This document shows positions 12,769-24,045 of a stretch of DNA of 64,000 nt, one piece after another. Location: contig CM077115.1 of the NCBI GenBank assembly GCA_039619475.1, forward strand, positions 400,926,557-400,990,556, read 5' to 3'. The notes under the pieces were generated by a model that saw nothing but the letters and a program-made list of their open reading frames with translations, made no database searches and had not been told where the DNA came from. Position 1 is the first letter of the stretch. The number at the start of each line of letters is the position of its first letter. Both the position numbers and the translations under genes were made by a program. Source of the stretch: Icerya purchasi. Lineage: Eukaryota; Arthropoda; Insecta; Hemiptera; Monophlebidae.

Positions 12769-12971
12769 ATATGTTATTGATTATACTTGTAACAAAAAAT
12801 TTTGCATAAAATATTAATAAAGTACCTAAAAATATGCAGCATATTTTTTCTTTTTTCTTTTAAAGGTAAGAAAACCCTAAAAAATCATCAATATTTATTT
12901 TAAATTATTGATTTTTTTCAAATTTTTGTGTATTTATAATAACTATTTCAGTTCTCATGTGGGGTTTAATA

Positions 12972-12982
12972 CCCCCCCCCCC
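12972..12982. repeat. Poly(C) run
   Basis: Eleven C in a row upstream of the CGAAACATGTCGG motif at about 13015. Confidence 0.9.
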
Positions 12983-12999
12983 TCCAGTGGGCACGGCCT

Positions 13000-13100
13000 C
13001 GGAGTATGTAACTTCGAAACATGTCGGCTGTATTTTATAAAGTGACAAAACAGAAAATGGATACAAACATTTATTATTCCAATTTATAATACTATTCTCT
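13000..13100 (+). repeat. Dispersed repeat with CGAAACATGTCGG motif, copy 1
   Basis: Shares tatgtaa(c/t)t(t/c)cgaaacatgtcg and a following tattttat with 23591-23700, then a loosely similar AT-rich tail containing cattta or aacatt. The CGAAAC..GTCGG core also occurs in both arms of the hairpin at 8.95-9.35 kb. It is non-coding. Confidence 0.55.
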
Positions 13101-13104
13101 TCCA

Positions 13105-15280
13105 ATTAATAATTTGAACAAATAATGTAAACACTATATATGTATAAACAAAATGATTTTTTTATTTCTTCAAATGTTTTTCTACTAACGCCAAATGGTT
13201 TCAAAATATTTTTTTCAAATGCCTATCGCCCTTAGCATTAGTGTAAAAAAGTTACTAATTGCAAATGAAAATATTGCTCCTTTAAGATACCTCCTCCGCC
13301 ACTATTCTAAACAAAGGGTCGGTTTTCATTGACTACGACACATTTTGAATTAGCGGTTTATGTGGCGGTTTCAAATTTTCATTATTTCACTTCCGGTACA
13401 GCTTCCATTACATGAAAACGTTACATCTAATCGATAATGAATTTTTCAATGAGGAAATTAAGCTGAGAAATAGGAAGAAGGAGAAAATAAAGTTCTTCTT
13501 TTTAAACATTTAAAGATACAGGGAATAAAAATAATTCGAGGTCAAGAATAACAGGAGCAGAAGGAAAAAAGGGAATATAAGAAACGCGCCACATAAGGGG
13601 AGTGGGGATACCAAGTTTTGAAAGAGTAGAGTAAAATAACAATTATAAAGAGTTCAAACATTCAAATAATACATGACGTCAAAGTTACAAAGAAGGCAAA
13701 ATTTAGTAGAAGACAATAAAAATCGATAAAATAATGCGGGATGGAAACTATGATTTTAAATCAAAGGCAACAAATAGTCGAGGTTGTGGAGCGTTTAAGA
13801 AAGGGCAAGTATCGAGAAAACCATGAACGGGAGGGAAAAGATGATTGAATAAAGGAGTAAAAGAGGCAGAATTAGAAAATGAAGAAGAATAGGTGTTAGA
13901 TAATTTAGCATCAGCGACTACTGAAGAAAGAAGAACAATATTATGACCTGAAAATGTCCCCAAAAATCTGCAGTATTAGAAATGGAAGAACGGTCTAATA
14001 AATATCCACTGTTTCATTGCCCTCAATACCTAAATAACCAAAAATTTATGGAAGATCGATTTCAATTTTCTCTATACACTCACATTAGTTTGAACAATTT
14101 TTTTTGTCTCTATTTCGATTCCACTTCCGGTGTATGACAAGACGTATTATTAATAAAGGATACCGAAAATATTTTTGTTATTGTTTTTTAATGAAAAAAA
14201 TGCGGATTTATTTTAAATAGAAATAGAAATAAAGCTCAAATAGAAATGAAAATGTATAAAAAAAGCTCAAAGTGAAGAATAAGAAGAATGAGACACAAAT
14301 GCGGGGGGGCAGTCGATAACGTACAAAGTGGAACTAGAAACATCCGATTTGGAATTGTTATTATCAATACCGACTAGAGGTCTGCTGAATTAATAATCGG
14401 AAATAACTATGAAAAAGTGAAGAAATCAGTTATTTGGAATTGATAAGAGTGGAAAAAATTGAAAAAATGGTAGAAGAGGAAACGCCTTTGATCTACCGAA
14501 ACGAAATGAGAATATTGTTCGACGCCGGAAGCTTGTCAAGAAGTCGGCCGATGATTGTCACAGCACAAACCGAAAAGTTCACTCGACCGTGGAAGATTAG
14601 TTTGGAGAACGCTAAAGATAAATTAAGGATCTAAGAGCGAATGTAAACATGGAAAAATTTGCTAGAAAAGAGGTGTTTCTAGAAGGCGTGCTTTTAGAGT
14701 GACAGAAAATAAGTTGCTGTCATCAACGTGGACGAGCTAAATTAATGGAACAGCGTAAAAAATATAACAGATTCGACGAAAACATTAGCCAAGAGGAAGA
14801 ATGAAGGGAGAAAGATTTTCGATGAAAAAAACTCGAAAAATGGAAACGCAGGTGCGACACTGCAGCCGGAAGTGTCGTCGTCGTCGTCGTCGGTAAAGAG
14901 GATAGCAGACGGAAAGGATAATAGCAAGTTTAGAACTTAATTGGAAATTCGCACGAGGTGGTACTTACTTGAAGGGAAATCCAATCGGAAGCATTAAACA
15001 AATGGAAAAAGGAACGATCATTCGAGTTCCAGTCATAAAAAAAAATTACATGTTAACGGGGATGCGTCTTGCTTTTGAAATCAGCAGCAGGCTGGAAAAT
15101 TTTTAAATGCCGACGAAACGAGCACATTTTAAAAATAATTTATTTAAATAATAATCAAAAACAAATTTACAGAAAAATGTGAGCGGCTGAAGTGTGCAAA
15201 CAGCTTCCTTTGCTTTTTTTTTTTTGACCTTACTCAATAAACTTGGTCATTCATAATTAGTATATTTCAATTCCACTGTT
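13105..15280. other. No recognisable gene; strand-asymmetric purine-rich segments
   Basis: 13440-13980 and 14200-14990 are purine-rich on the plus strand. Their minus strand therefore resembles the base bias of family T, but none of its RT, RNase H or C-terminal motifs could be found. Motif-free frames lie at 13748-13963 (minus) and 14434-14634 (plus). The stretch may be the unrecognised 5' part of a retroelement or simple compositional asymmetry. Confidence 0.4.
14874..14892. repeat. (GTC)n microsatellite
   Basis: Six tandem gtc units in an otherwise unremarkable stretch. Confidence 0.85.
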
Positions 15281-15308
15281 CTTTATATACATATATATAT
15301 ATATATAT

Positions 15309-15604
15309 TAATTACAACGTAATTCTTAGGCTACCCTCCATTAGAAAAAATATTCCAAAAACATGTCCCAATTTTATGTAACGAAATATGTAACGAAAAA
15401 ATGTTTTAATTTTATATAATGAAAGTTAAATGTTAGGATAGGATTTTTGTGATTATGTTATTTTTTTTGTGTTGATGCCAGTAAGAATTACGTTGTAAAT
15501 TTTTGATCATTTTATACAAAGTATAGAAGAGAAAGAGACAGAAATGAAAGCAAGAGGGGTCAAGGGGCACAGCCCCTTGCGAGCCCAAAGTGGTCGAGTT
15601 TATA
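15309..15604 (+). repeat. (TA)n-bounded hairpin repeat, copy A
   Basis: First of two tandem copies. It begins ttaattacaacgtaattc directly after a (TA)n run (15288-15308). It contains tcccaattttatgtaacg and a run of TAACGAAA-type blocks, then aattacgttgtaaattt, and ends in a GC-rich double hairpin. The first hairpin is AAGGGGCACAGCCCCTT (15562-15578) and the second is gcccaaagtggtc, imperfect here. The next (TA)n run starts at once. It is non-coding: frames read across it are repeat artefacts. Shares both ends with copy B and with the inverted copy at 32.57-32.82 kb. Confidence 0.8.
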
Positions 15605-15615
15605 TATATATATAC

Positions 15616-15648
<33 letters not shown>
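15600..15648. repeat. (TA)n microsatellite between copies A and B
   Basis: Nearly pure TA dinucleotides with one CG interruption. It separates the two tandem copies of the hairpin repeat. Confidence 0.9.
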
Positions 15649-15651
<3 letters not shown>

Positions 15652-16103
15652 TATAATGTAATTCTTAGGCTACCCCCCATTCGAAAAAATGTCCCAATTT
15701 TATGTAACGCTAAATGTCCCAAAAAATGTCCCAGAAAAATGTCCCAATTTTATGTAACGCTAAATGTCCCAAAAAAATGTCCCAGAAAAATGTCCCAATT
15801 TTATGTAACGTTTGTTATATTTTGTAGGATTTTTGTTATTGTTATTTAAAAAATGTCACAATTTTATGTAATGAAATATGTAACGAAAAATGTAACGAAA
15901 AAATGTGTTAATTTTATATAACGGAAGTTAAATGTTATAATAGGACTTTTGTGGTTATGTTATTTTTTGTGTGTGTTGATGCCAGTAAGAATTACGTTGT
16001 AAATTTTGATCATTTTATACAAAGTATAGAAGAGAAAGAGACAGGAATGAAAGCAGGAGGGGTCAAGGGGCACAGCCCCTTGCGAGGCCAAAGTGGCCGA
16101 GTT
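15648..16103 (+). repeat. (TA)n-bounded hairpin repeat, copy B
   Basis: Second tandem copy, about 160 bp longer than copy A because an internal block is repeated two to three times at 15690-15800. That block is tcccaattttatgtaacg followed by taaatgtccc. It ends with intact hairpins AAGGGGCACAGCCCCTT (16065-16081) and GGCCAAAGTGGCC (16086-16098), directly followed by a long (TA)n tract. It is non-coding and the mechanism of spread is unknown. The association of both ends with TA runs suggests insertion into, or creation of, such runs. Confidence 0.8.
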
Positions 16104-16109
16104 ATATAC

Positions 16110-16185
<76 letters not shown>

Positions 16186-16218
16186 ATATATTTATATATA
16201 TATATATGTATGTATATA

Positions 16219-16249
<31 letters not shown>

Positions 16250-16345
16250 GTGTATGTATATATATATATATATATATGTGTGTGTGGGGGGGGGGGGGGG
16301 GGGGTATATATGTAAGTATGTATGTATATATATATATATATGCGT
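16104..16345. repeat. Compound TA/TG microsatellite with 19-G run
   Basis: About 240 bp of TATA with TGTA and TGTG interruptions, containing an uninterrupted run of 19 G at 16286-16304. The long apparent reading frames here (tyrosine/isoleucine repeats) come from the microsatellite and are not genes. Confidence 0.92.
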
Positions 16346-19300
16346 ATGCGCGTTTTTTGTGGGCACTTTACATACAGTATCCAGTGGATCAGGATTTATC
16401 GGTACTGCAAGAAAACAGGTAATCACACTTATTATTCATAAACGGTTTTTTCTTTTGATTAAATGTGTTGCATTACTTTATAATTGGCATCGAGTTATTT
16501 GTTGCGTGTGCATTTTGTTTAACCATTTCACTGTTACTTTGTATGTATTAATCTTAATCGAATTTTAATTTTTCCAATTTTCAAAATACTTTCAGTTTTG
16601 ATATTTATTCTTCTTTTCCTGTATTTTATAGCGGCGCCTTCAGTTTGATCACTAATTTGCTGAAAATGTACTCTTCTTGAACATATATAAGTCTTTAAGT
16701 TCCTGCCCTATCCGGTGATAATAATTTTTCCGTATTTATTACGACTCCCTTGCTAAACGGCCCTACTCTAATTCATTACATTGTGCCATGTCGATGTTAG
16801 AGAGCAGAATAATTTTTTATATTTTTCTCTAGCTGCCCTTAGTTGTTTTTAATTTAGAGTACGACCGTACAGTTGGTTTAACGCTATTGGTGCGTTTAAT
16901 GACAGACAGGGTGATAAATTTTTGTTTCCTAATCTCGCATCTACGTGAATTTGACATCGCATTATACTTGTACAGCCGCGACAATCTAGTTTCCATCTCC
17001 ACTTTTTCAATGAATATTTCAATATTTTTGCCATGTTTAAAATTTCATAGAAACCTTTTCTCGGTAGTGAAAAGTGGGCTTCTTTTCGTTCCTTTTCAAA
17101 AAATGAAGCAAAAAATATCTGCATTACAATTTACAATGCTTATCTACGGAGAAGACAATTTTATTGTTAGGTATCGCGTACATATTATCCCGTCAGAAAA
17201 TTATCCCCCGCAACTCTTTCTTTCTTCGTGGTTCATTTTCGTTATCATTCTCATTTATAATCGCTTACCGGAATGTTAAATTCCGATCTTTCCGGCAACG
17301 GCAACTTACAACTAAAAGTAGCGCTCAAACTTTGGCCCAAAGCCAGATCGAATAAACGAGCTAATGCGCAAAATTTTCATAACCAATTTTCTGTTGGGTG
17401 ATGTTTGAAGGGAGAAAGCCTGTAGTTTGGCGTGCGGAAAAGTGAATTGTTGGCAGCGGCGAGAAGGTTTGTTTACTATGAAAGCGAAAGAAAAAAGCTA
17501 ACCTACTCTTAACAAAAATAGCTGGGTCTGGGGTCGAAAAAATGGCGCTGTTTATTATTCTTGGTAATGGTTTGTCAAGTCTAATTAGTTTGGCCCTCCG
17601 GCTAAAAACTCAATTACAGTTCAAAATCGCTTACAGTCTAAAATGTTATATTGACCGTCGTTGCGTCATCTACAAAGTTATAGCGTCATTATTACCACCG
17701 GCTTTCCCGCCTGGCTGAAATTTAGGTTCGTTTGAAAATAAATAAGATAGGCCAAAGAAGGGACCGCCAATCTCTAAATACTTTTTTGATTTTCCAAAAC
17801 GACTTTTTTTTTCGTTTTCTTTTTTTGTTTCGAATTCCGCATACAAATAAATTTCCGTTAGCCCCCTCCCCCAAAAAAAAAAACTTTCAAAAAGGCTCTT
17901 ACACTTTAAATTATGTGCACAAAAGCGGCATATCATTTTTTTTTTCCCCGGGAAGAGTGTGTTTTGGTTTAATCATAAGCTGAAACAAACGTCTTAAAAA
18001 CAAAAAAAGGTTAAATAAAATACACCTGCTAGAAATGATTTTTTTCCAGAAACATTTCAATGGAGAAGGGAAAAACACATATATCAGTGTAAAGGTAAAC
18101 GAATAGTATACACCGTTCAATATGTATCTTTTTACTAATATATAAGTATATGTTATGTATTCTATTCTATTTTCTATTCTCGCCGCCAAAGCGTTTCTAG
18201 CACATTTCATTTAAAGCTTAATCTTTAGATGTTTAGTTATGTCCATAATTTTTAATTATTTTTACCGGCTAATTAACAAAAACAGGAATATTACTTCCCG
18301 GCGCTAATTTACAGATCGACAAGCGAGCTTTCTGGTGGTTTATGTCACAAGTCTTCGTGAGAACAAGATAATAAACGCACGCCGTGTGGGATCATTCATC
18401 CGAACGAAATATAAAATACGCTCTAGAATATTGTTTCTGGAGAAAAGTGTTAGTTTTTTTCCATTCGACAAGTGATCTAGAAAATGATTCTAATCTACCA
18501 CCATTCATACGGTATATAGGCTTTTTTTGGAATCTCGCCCCCATCTTTTTGCTGGTCCTTATGTCCACCCCTTCTTAATGCTGTGTTATTTATCCATACG
18601 GCCACTGGAAAGTCGTTTACGGTTCTTTTTACCGCGAACTGCAGCCGAAAAATTGTTTTTTGCGTTTACGAGATGGCCAACATGAAAGAATAAATACGAG
18701 TAAATAAAAAAGTTAAACTAACGGGTTATCATTCGATTTTTTTGGCCTGGACTCGGTGTTGTGTATTTCTTATTTTACGATCTTTTTCCTTTTTTCCCGA
18801 ATGACGAACCGAATAATAGTGATATAAAAATAATAATACTAATAAAATAATGTCGAAACCAGTTTTTTTTAGTTGCAGCGATAGAGACTTATGCAATGTA
18901 GATCAGGAACAAGTTCAATGTCACGTATAATGAGTTCGATTTGCTCGCTTCTAAATACCGCGCCCGTTTATGATAAAGAACAGTGGTAAAGTTCACTTCA
19001 CTTGCGGGAATAAGTGGCCGCATAACCGGTTCGTAAATAAACGTACACCGGATCGACATTTAAAAATAAAATAAATAAATAAAAAATGGGTACGAATTTA
19101 CACGTTTTGTTGATCAATCGTGTTATGAGTGAAAAGGACAGCGATAAATGAATGCACTTCTGCCTTGTCAGCAACTTCAAAATATCATATATAGATGTAT
19201 GCGCGATGAGAACGGAGCTGCTTTAGACAGAAAAACCGAAAAAAAAAAGAAGAAAGAAAGAAAGGAAAAAAAGATTATCTTTCTCAAAGATGATTATCTT

Positions 19301-20640
19301 ATTTTAATAATCAATAAACGTTTTATGGAGAGTATTCTTTGGTGTATGTGTTCGCCCATTTCAATCTCTAAATTAATGTCCGTTATCGGAAAACATATTA
19401 TTTTCAACGCTAGTAGTATGGAAAACATAAGAATAATCACGACGAACATTAAACGCTACACAAATTAAATAATGTATTTAATCAGTAATTTTATGAGACA
19501 GAATACAAATAAAATACAGTAACGTCGAAATAACATGGATATAGAGATGTTTCGATAAATAATATAGAACATTCAAGCACAACAAAGATATTATAGCTTC
19601 GTAAACGATTTTAAAAATGTAAAAAATAAACACATTTTAATAACAAACTTCTTAGAAGGATTTTTATAAAATATGCGCGATAGAAGAAAAATTTTCGAAC
19701 AATTTCAACCGGTTGAAATCAATAAAATCTTCAATGCAATGACAGTATAGTAGGCTCAAATGTAGATGCGGAAGAAAAATTAACTACATACATACATATA
19801 TCGTAGGTCCGAGTCGCGAGGAAAAAAATGATTAAATCAAGTTGAACGTGCATGCCTGCAATAAATGAAAGCTGTCAAAAAGTCATGAAAAACGAATATG
19901 AAGAAAATCCTGTCTCGGAAAGAATATCTCACAAATAACATAATTAGTAACGAATATTATAGTTTGCAAAAAACGAGAACTAAAGAATTTATACAACACA
20001 TAAGTAGAATTTTAACAAAATACCGGAAAACTGTATCAAAGAAAAATAATATTAACTAATTTATCCAAATGCAGGTGATATTGGTTCTCTGAAACGTTTA
20101 CGAAATATACACAATCACGAATAAAAACAGTTTTCTTTTTTTCCGTTTTTTTTTTTTCTTTTCTGGTTGCGTCAGCTACGAACACATTAATCCAACGTAA
20201 GTGAAATTTTTGATGTGTCAGTGTGCGGGATTTAAACCAGATCCCCCGCCTGAACAAAACATGACCGCCTAATAAAACGGAACAGAAAAAGTCAATATTT
20301 ACATGAAACACTATCAGTACTAGTTCCGCAGATTCCGGAGGCAACAAGAAAGGAATTATTTAAATTTATTAAAAATATCAACATCTTATATTGAAACATA
20401 ATGAAAAGTTAAAGCGATTAACGAAAGAAACAATTCAACGCAAACTCCCCCTCCACCCTTGAAATAAGGTTGATTTTAATCGTTCGGTTGTTATGGCACT
20501 GAACATTTTTTTTGATTTACTTATTTCATCAAATAGACACAAATACTTACTACGACTCGTGCCATTTTTAAAATTTAAGATTTTCTTCTCTTCATTTAGA
20601 TGTATTTCATCAAAGTTAGTACTTTGAAAATCACATTGCG
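16346..20640. other. AT-rich DNA without recognisable gene
   Basis: No domain-bearing frame on either strand. The longest frame (plus 16887-17279) has no recognisable motif. The only possible element trace is AGTCCAGGCC plus seven A on the minus strand (18737-18753), matching the 3' end of the 11.6 kb element. Confidence 0.45.
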
Positions 20641-20644
20641 TCAG

Positions 20645-22450
20645 TTATTTATAATCTTGTTAGTTCAACTTCGTTGCTCTAGCTGTTGTTGCGATATGTA
20701 AGGGGTCCGATTGATGGTTCTAATTCTGCATAATATTTTAAATTACGGTGTATTAAATTCAGCAGCTATGGTTATCACTTATCGTCCTTATAGTCGTTCC
20801 TCAGTCAATCTATCCGTGCGCCATCTTCCTATTCCTTTAGTTAGTTCCATCTCCTACCTTGGCATTGTTCTTAATAGTAACTTGTCCTTTCACGATCGCA
20901 TCAATTATCTTTATACGTCTGCTCTCAAGAGGATTAATTGGTTGACGGCTCTCTCCTCCCGTAATTGGGGTAGGGATCCTTATATCCTTCTGATGCTATA
21001 TAAGGCCACTATCCTTTCTAAATTTGATTATTGCTCGTTTCTTTATGCTAGTGCTCCTAAATATCTTCTCCTTAAGTTTGATAAAATCCATAATATGTGT
21101 CTCCGCCTTTGTATCGGTGCCTTGAACTCTTCTCCTATTGCAGCCATTTTGGAAGAAACTGGTTCCTATCCTTTATTCATCCATAGAGTCTTTATCTAGG
21201 TGAACGATTTCTGATCAAACGTCTTCATATTTCCAATTCCTACTTGCTTAATTCCTACTGATTTATATTCAACAACTGGCGTTTCTCTACTCGTAAAACC
21301 CCAATTCTTTCCTTGATTTCTTCACGTCTCAAGGCCTTCCCTCTCCTTTTGTTCTATCCTATACCAAATGCCCTTATTTTACCTATAATTTCCTAGATGT
21401 TATTTACTCACCCAGCTTACTTTTTCTTCCTTTGTATTTTATCTTCCCTCTCCCGCTGTTCATAACGAATTTAACTATGTTTTATCCTCGCTTTTTCCTT
21501 CTTATACTTTAATTTTTACAGATTACTCGAAGTCAGGGCCGGTTTTAACTTTGCCTGATTTCGGCTAGTCTGAGACGTTCAAACTCCCCTCCTTCTCCTC
21601 CATATTTCTAACCGAATCTATTGCGATCCTACAAGCAATCCTTTTTATAGCCTCTACCAACGATATATCCAAGGTTCTCTTATCTTCTGATTCAAAAGGC
21701 GTTTTATTGCTACTCCCTTTCCTAAACCATCCGCTGATCCTATCACGCTTCACATACGTTCATTAATTTCACATCTATTTCATTCCCGCTCTGTCCGTAT
21801 TGATCTATTATAGATTATCCTAGTTATTCTGGAATTTCGGGCAACGAGTTAGTCGACTCGTTGGCACGTTCGGCTGCTTCAGACGGTCGCTTTATTAGCG
21901 TCATTTTCCAGAGCCCAAAGTCTTCTTCCTCTTTCCGTTCGTTACTACCGCGACTGTTGGTCTGATCTCTATCCTTCTTCATTTTTTAATCCTGCTTCCT
22001 TTTATTTAACCATACAACCCTCTCCTTATCCCGTGGTTTCTTAATTTCTCTAACATGAGGCGGTCAACTATCTTATCTATAATTAGACTTCGGTTAAATC
22101 ACAACTTGCTTTCCGCTTCGCTCTTCCGTTTCTCCATTACCCAGTCTCCTCTTTGCCCGTTTGATCCGTCAGAAGCAAACTTCGTTTGTGATGCGAATCA
22201 CATTTTGCTTGAATGTCCTTCCATTTCTTCAGAACGCGCGATACTGTATTCCGGTCTTTTGCGTCTTGGCCTCCCTACGTCCTACAGCTCTCACAGCATC
22301 CTTTCTTTTCCGTCTCCCTTGGTTATTCCTTTGTTAGCTTCATTCGTATGTTCCATTTCTAATATTTTTCCTTCATAATCATTAATGCTGTCATACTTTC
22401 GGATTGAGTAACGTCCTTAGCCGGCATGTTCAAAATATGGGAAAAAAAAT
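20645..22450 (+). pseudogene. Family T non-LTR retrotransposon, longest copy: RT thumb, RNase H, C-terminal domain
   Basis: 5'-truncated ORF2 of an RNase H-bearing (I/LOA-like) element. An open stretch (20711-21199, 162 codons) is the post-catalytic RT and thumb region. It shows MVITYRPYS, SISYLGIVLNSNLSFHDRI (motif E region), WGRDPYILLMLYKATILSKFD, LRLCIGALNSSPIAAI and an E-x-G-x-x-P-L ending. The RT active-site motifs lie upstream and are absent. RNase H follows in broken frames: TDYSKSGP (about 21520), SIFLTESIAILQAI, SSDSKGVLL, and ISGNELVDSLARSAA (about 21838-21885). The C-terminal domain is open at 22055-22378: IIRLRLNHNLLSASLFRF and FVCDANHILLECPSISSER. The 3' end has gtccttagccggcatgttc and finishes in eight A (22442-22449). 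Frameshifts and stops between blocks make it inactive. No target-site duplication was found. Confidence 0.85.
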
Positions 22451-23590
22451 TCAGTTTGTACATTTATTATTATTTTTGTCGGAAACGAAATTTATTTTTT
22501 TCTATTATTTAACTTCTTCTGGTTTCCGTTTTATTAACTCCTTGTATTGTCTTCTACGTCTTACAAAGTTGGTACGCTATTTTCCAATTTTAGGATTTAC
22601 TCAAATTAGGTTCACCTCGGTACTCTGATCTCGTTAATTATTTTATTAGCTACGAATGTTTAAATTCTTTAAATAATTCTTTCCCGTAATCAGCTTCATT
22701 TACTTTGCCTTTGATAACACTCATATAATAGTAACTCATTTACGATAATTGTACATTTTCGATGTTACTAAACTGATTTCGATGGTCCTGAAACCTTTAA
22801 AAAACACCTCCTATTATTTTTTACGCGTTATTTTTCATTTGTTGTTCTTCTTTAGCCGTCATACTTTCGAGATGTGCAGAAACCTCTTCAGACATTTCTA
22901 CCTATACTCATATCCAGTTCCCGCCTACTCAGATTCCTACTGTTGATGAATCGTTACCGTCATGCTCAGGAGCAAACCTCAAAGTTATCAGGAGATGGCA
23001 ATAATATCATACTACTCCTGAAAACATTTTCACCGCATTGGGTTAACTGCGCATTTTGCTCCCAAATTTTCTTCAAAATTTATTTTTACTATGAATGGGA
23101 AATGATTATCTAGTTGTATTTAATCTTTAATTATTCTATTAGACAATTATGAGTTTGTTTGTTTTTTTCATAAATTCTTAGCAAACTATTTATGATATTT
23201 CCATTCATCTTCACCATCTTTATCTGCGGCAATCACTTAAGCCACCAACTGGAATTGGTTGTCCAATTTTTGGCTCCAGCTAAAGAGAATCACCATGTAC
23301 AGGTGCGGTAGCAGTTAATACAGAGAGGCTAGCTGGTGCTCCGTATATTATGCATCAGTGTGCCGCCCTTCGCCTTATCATTATTATTGTATTTCTACTG
23401 TGGTTTCCGAAAAATTTTCCTCGAATTAATTTCATTTAAAAAATAAAAAAACGATTGTTAAAAATAATAACCCGCTAATTAAAATTGACAATCAATTAAA
23501 ACGTATCGTTATATCAAATAAATTATAAGGAAGACACATATGATATCGCTTATTTTACTTTTCACTTTATTTATTATTGTCATGATTCCC
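22451..23590. other. AT-rich DNA without recognisable gene
   Basis: Short motif-free frames only. A gtcatactttcg 12-mer occurs at about 22390 and 22858, without a larger shared block visible by eye. Confidence 0.45.
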
Positions 23591-23700
23591 CATGTATGTA
23601 ATTCCGAAACATGTCGACTATATTTTATCCTTTTATAACTATAATTTTCTGTAATTCGTGATTTTATATATATTTAATAAAGAAACATTCATTCGTTTTG
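23591..23700 (+). repeat. Dispersed repeat with CGAAACATGTCG motif, copy 2
   Basis: tatgtaattccgaaacatgtcg, then a tattttat block and an AT-rich tail, matching 13000-13100. It is non-coding. Confidence 0.55.
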
Positions 23701-24002
23701 AAGCCAATTTAGTACGTTGACCAGTACACACAATTTCAAACTCCGAAGATATCTCTGATTGAGTTCTGAATAGAAACGGAGAAATCAAAGTAAATTTTCG
23801 ATAACTACTGTATTTAATAATTTAGACCTAACGGTGATTACTTTGAGCTGTTAAAAAAACTTACTAAGCGATTACTAGTCGGGAAGGACTAAATAAAACT
23901 ATACAGCATTGCTTGTGTATGTAGTAGACTTTGTAATTTTTCATTACCTTTAAATGCAGAAAATCGTAGTCCAATATTCTATGTGTTTTTACATTTCTAC
24001 TA

Positions 24003-24003
<1 letters not shown>

Positions 24004-24045
<42 letters not shown>
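24004..24045. repeat. (CT)n(TA)n compound microsatellite
   Basis: CT units (24004-24020) pass directly into TA units (24021-24045). Confidence 0.92.

Noticed and set aside
13748..13963. Minus-strand 71-codon pyrimidine-rich frame as another family T copy
   Set aside because: It shares base bias only; none of the RNase H or C-terminal signatures is present.
15544..15849. 101-codon frame with repeated C-P-K-K-C-P-R-K-M wording
   Set aside because: The cysteine-rich look comes from the internally duplicated tcccaattttatg block of the non-coding repeat.
15951..16568. 205-codon open frame, longest in its region
   Set aside because: Most of it is translated TA/TG microsatellite (tyrosine-isoleucine repeats) plus the hairpin repeat; overlapping frames on both strands behave the same way.
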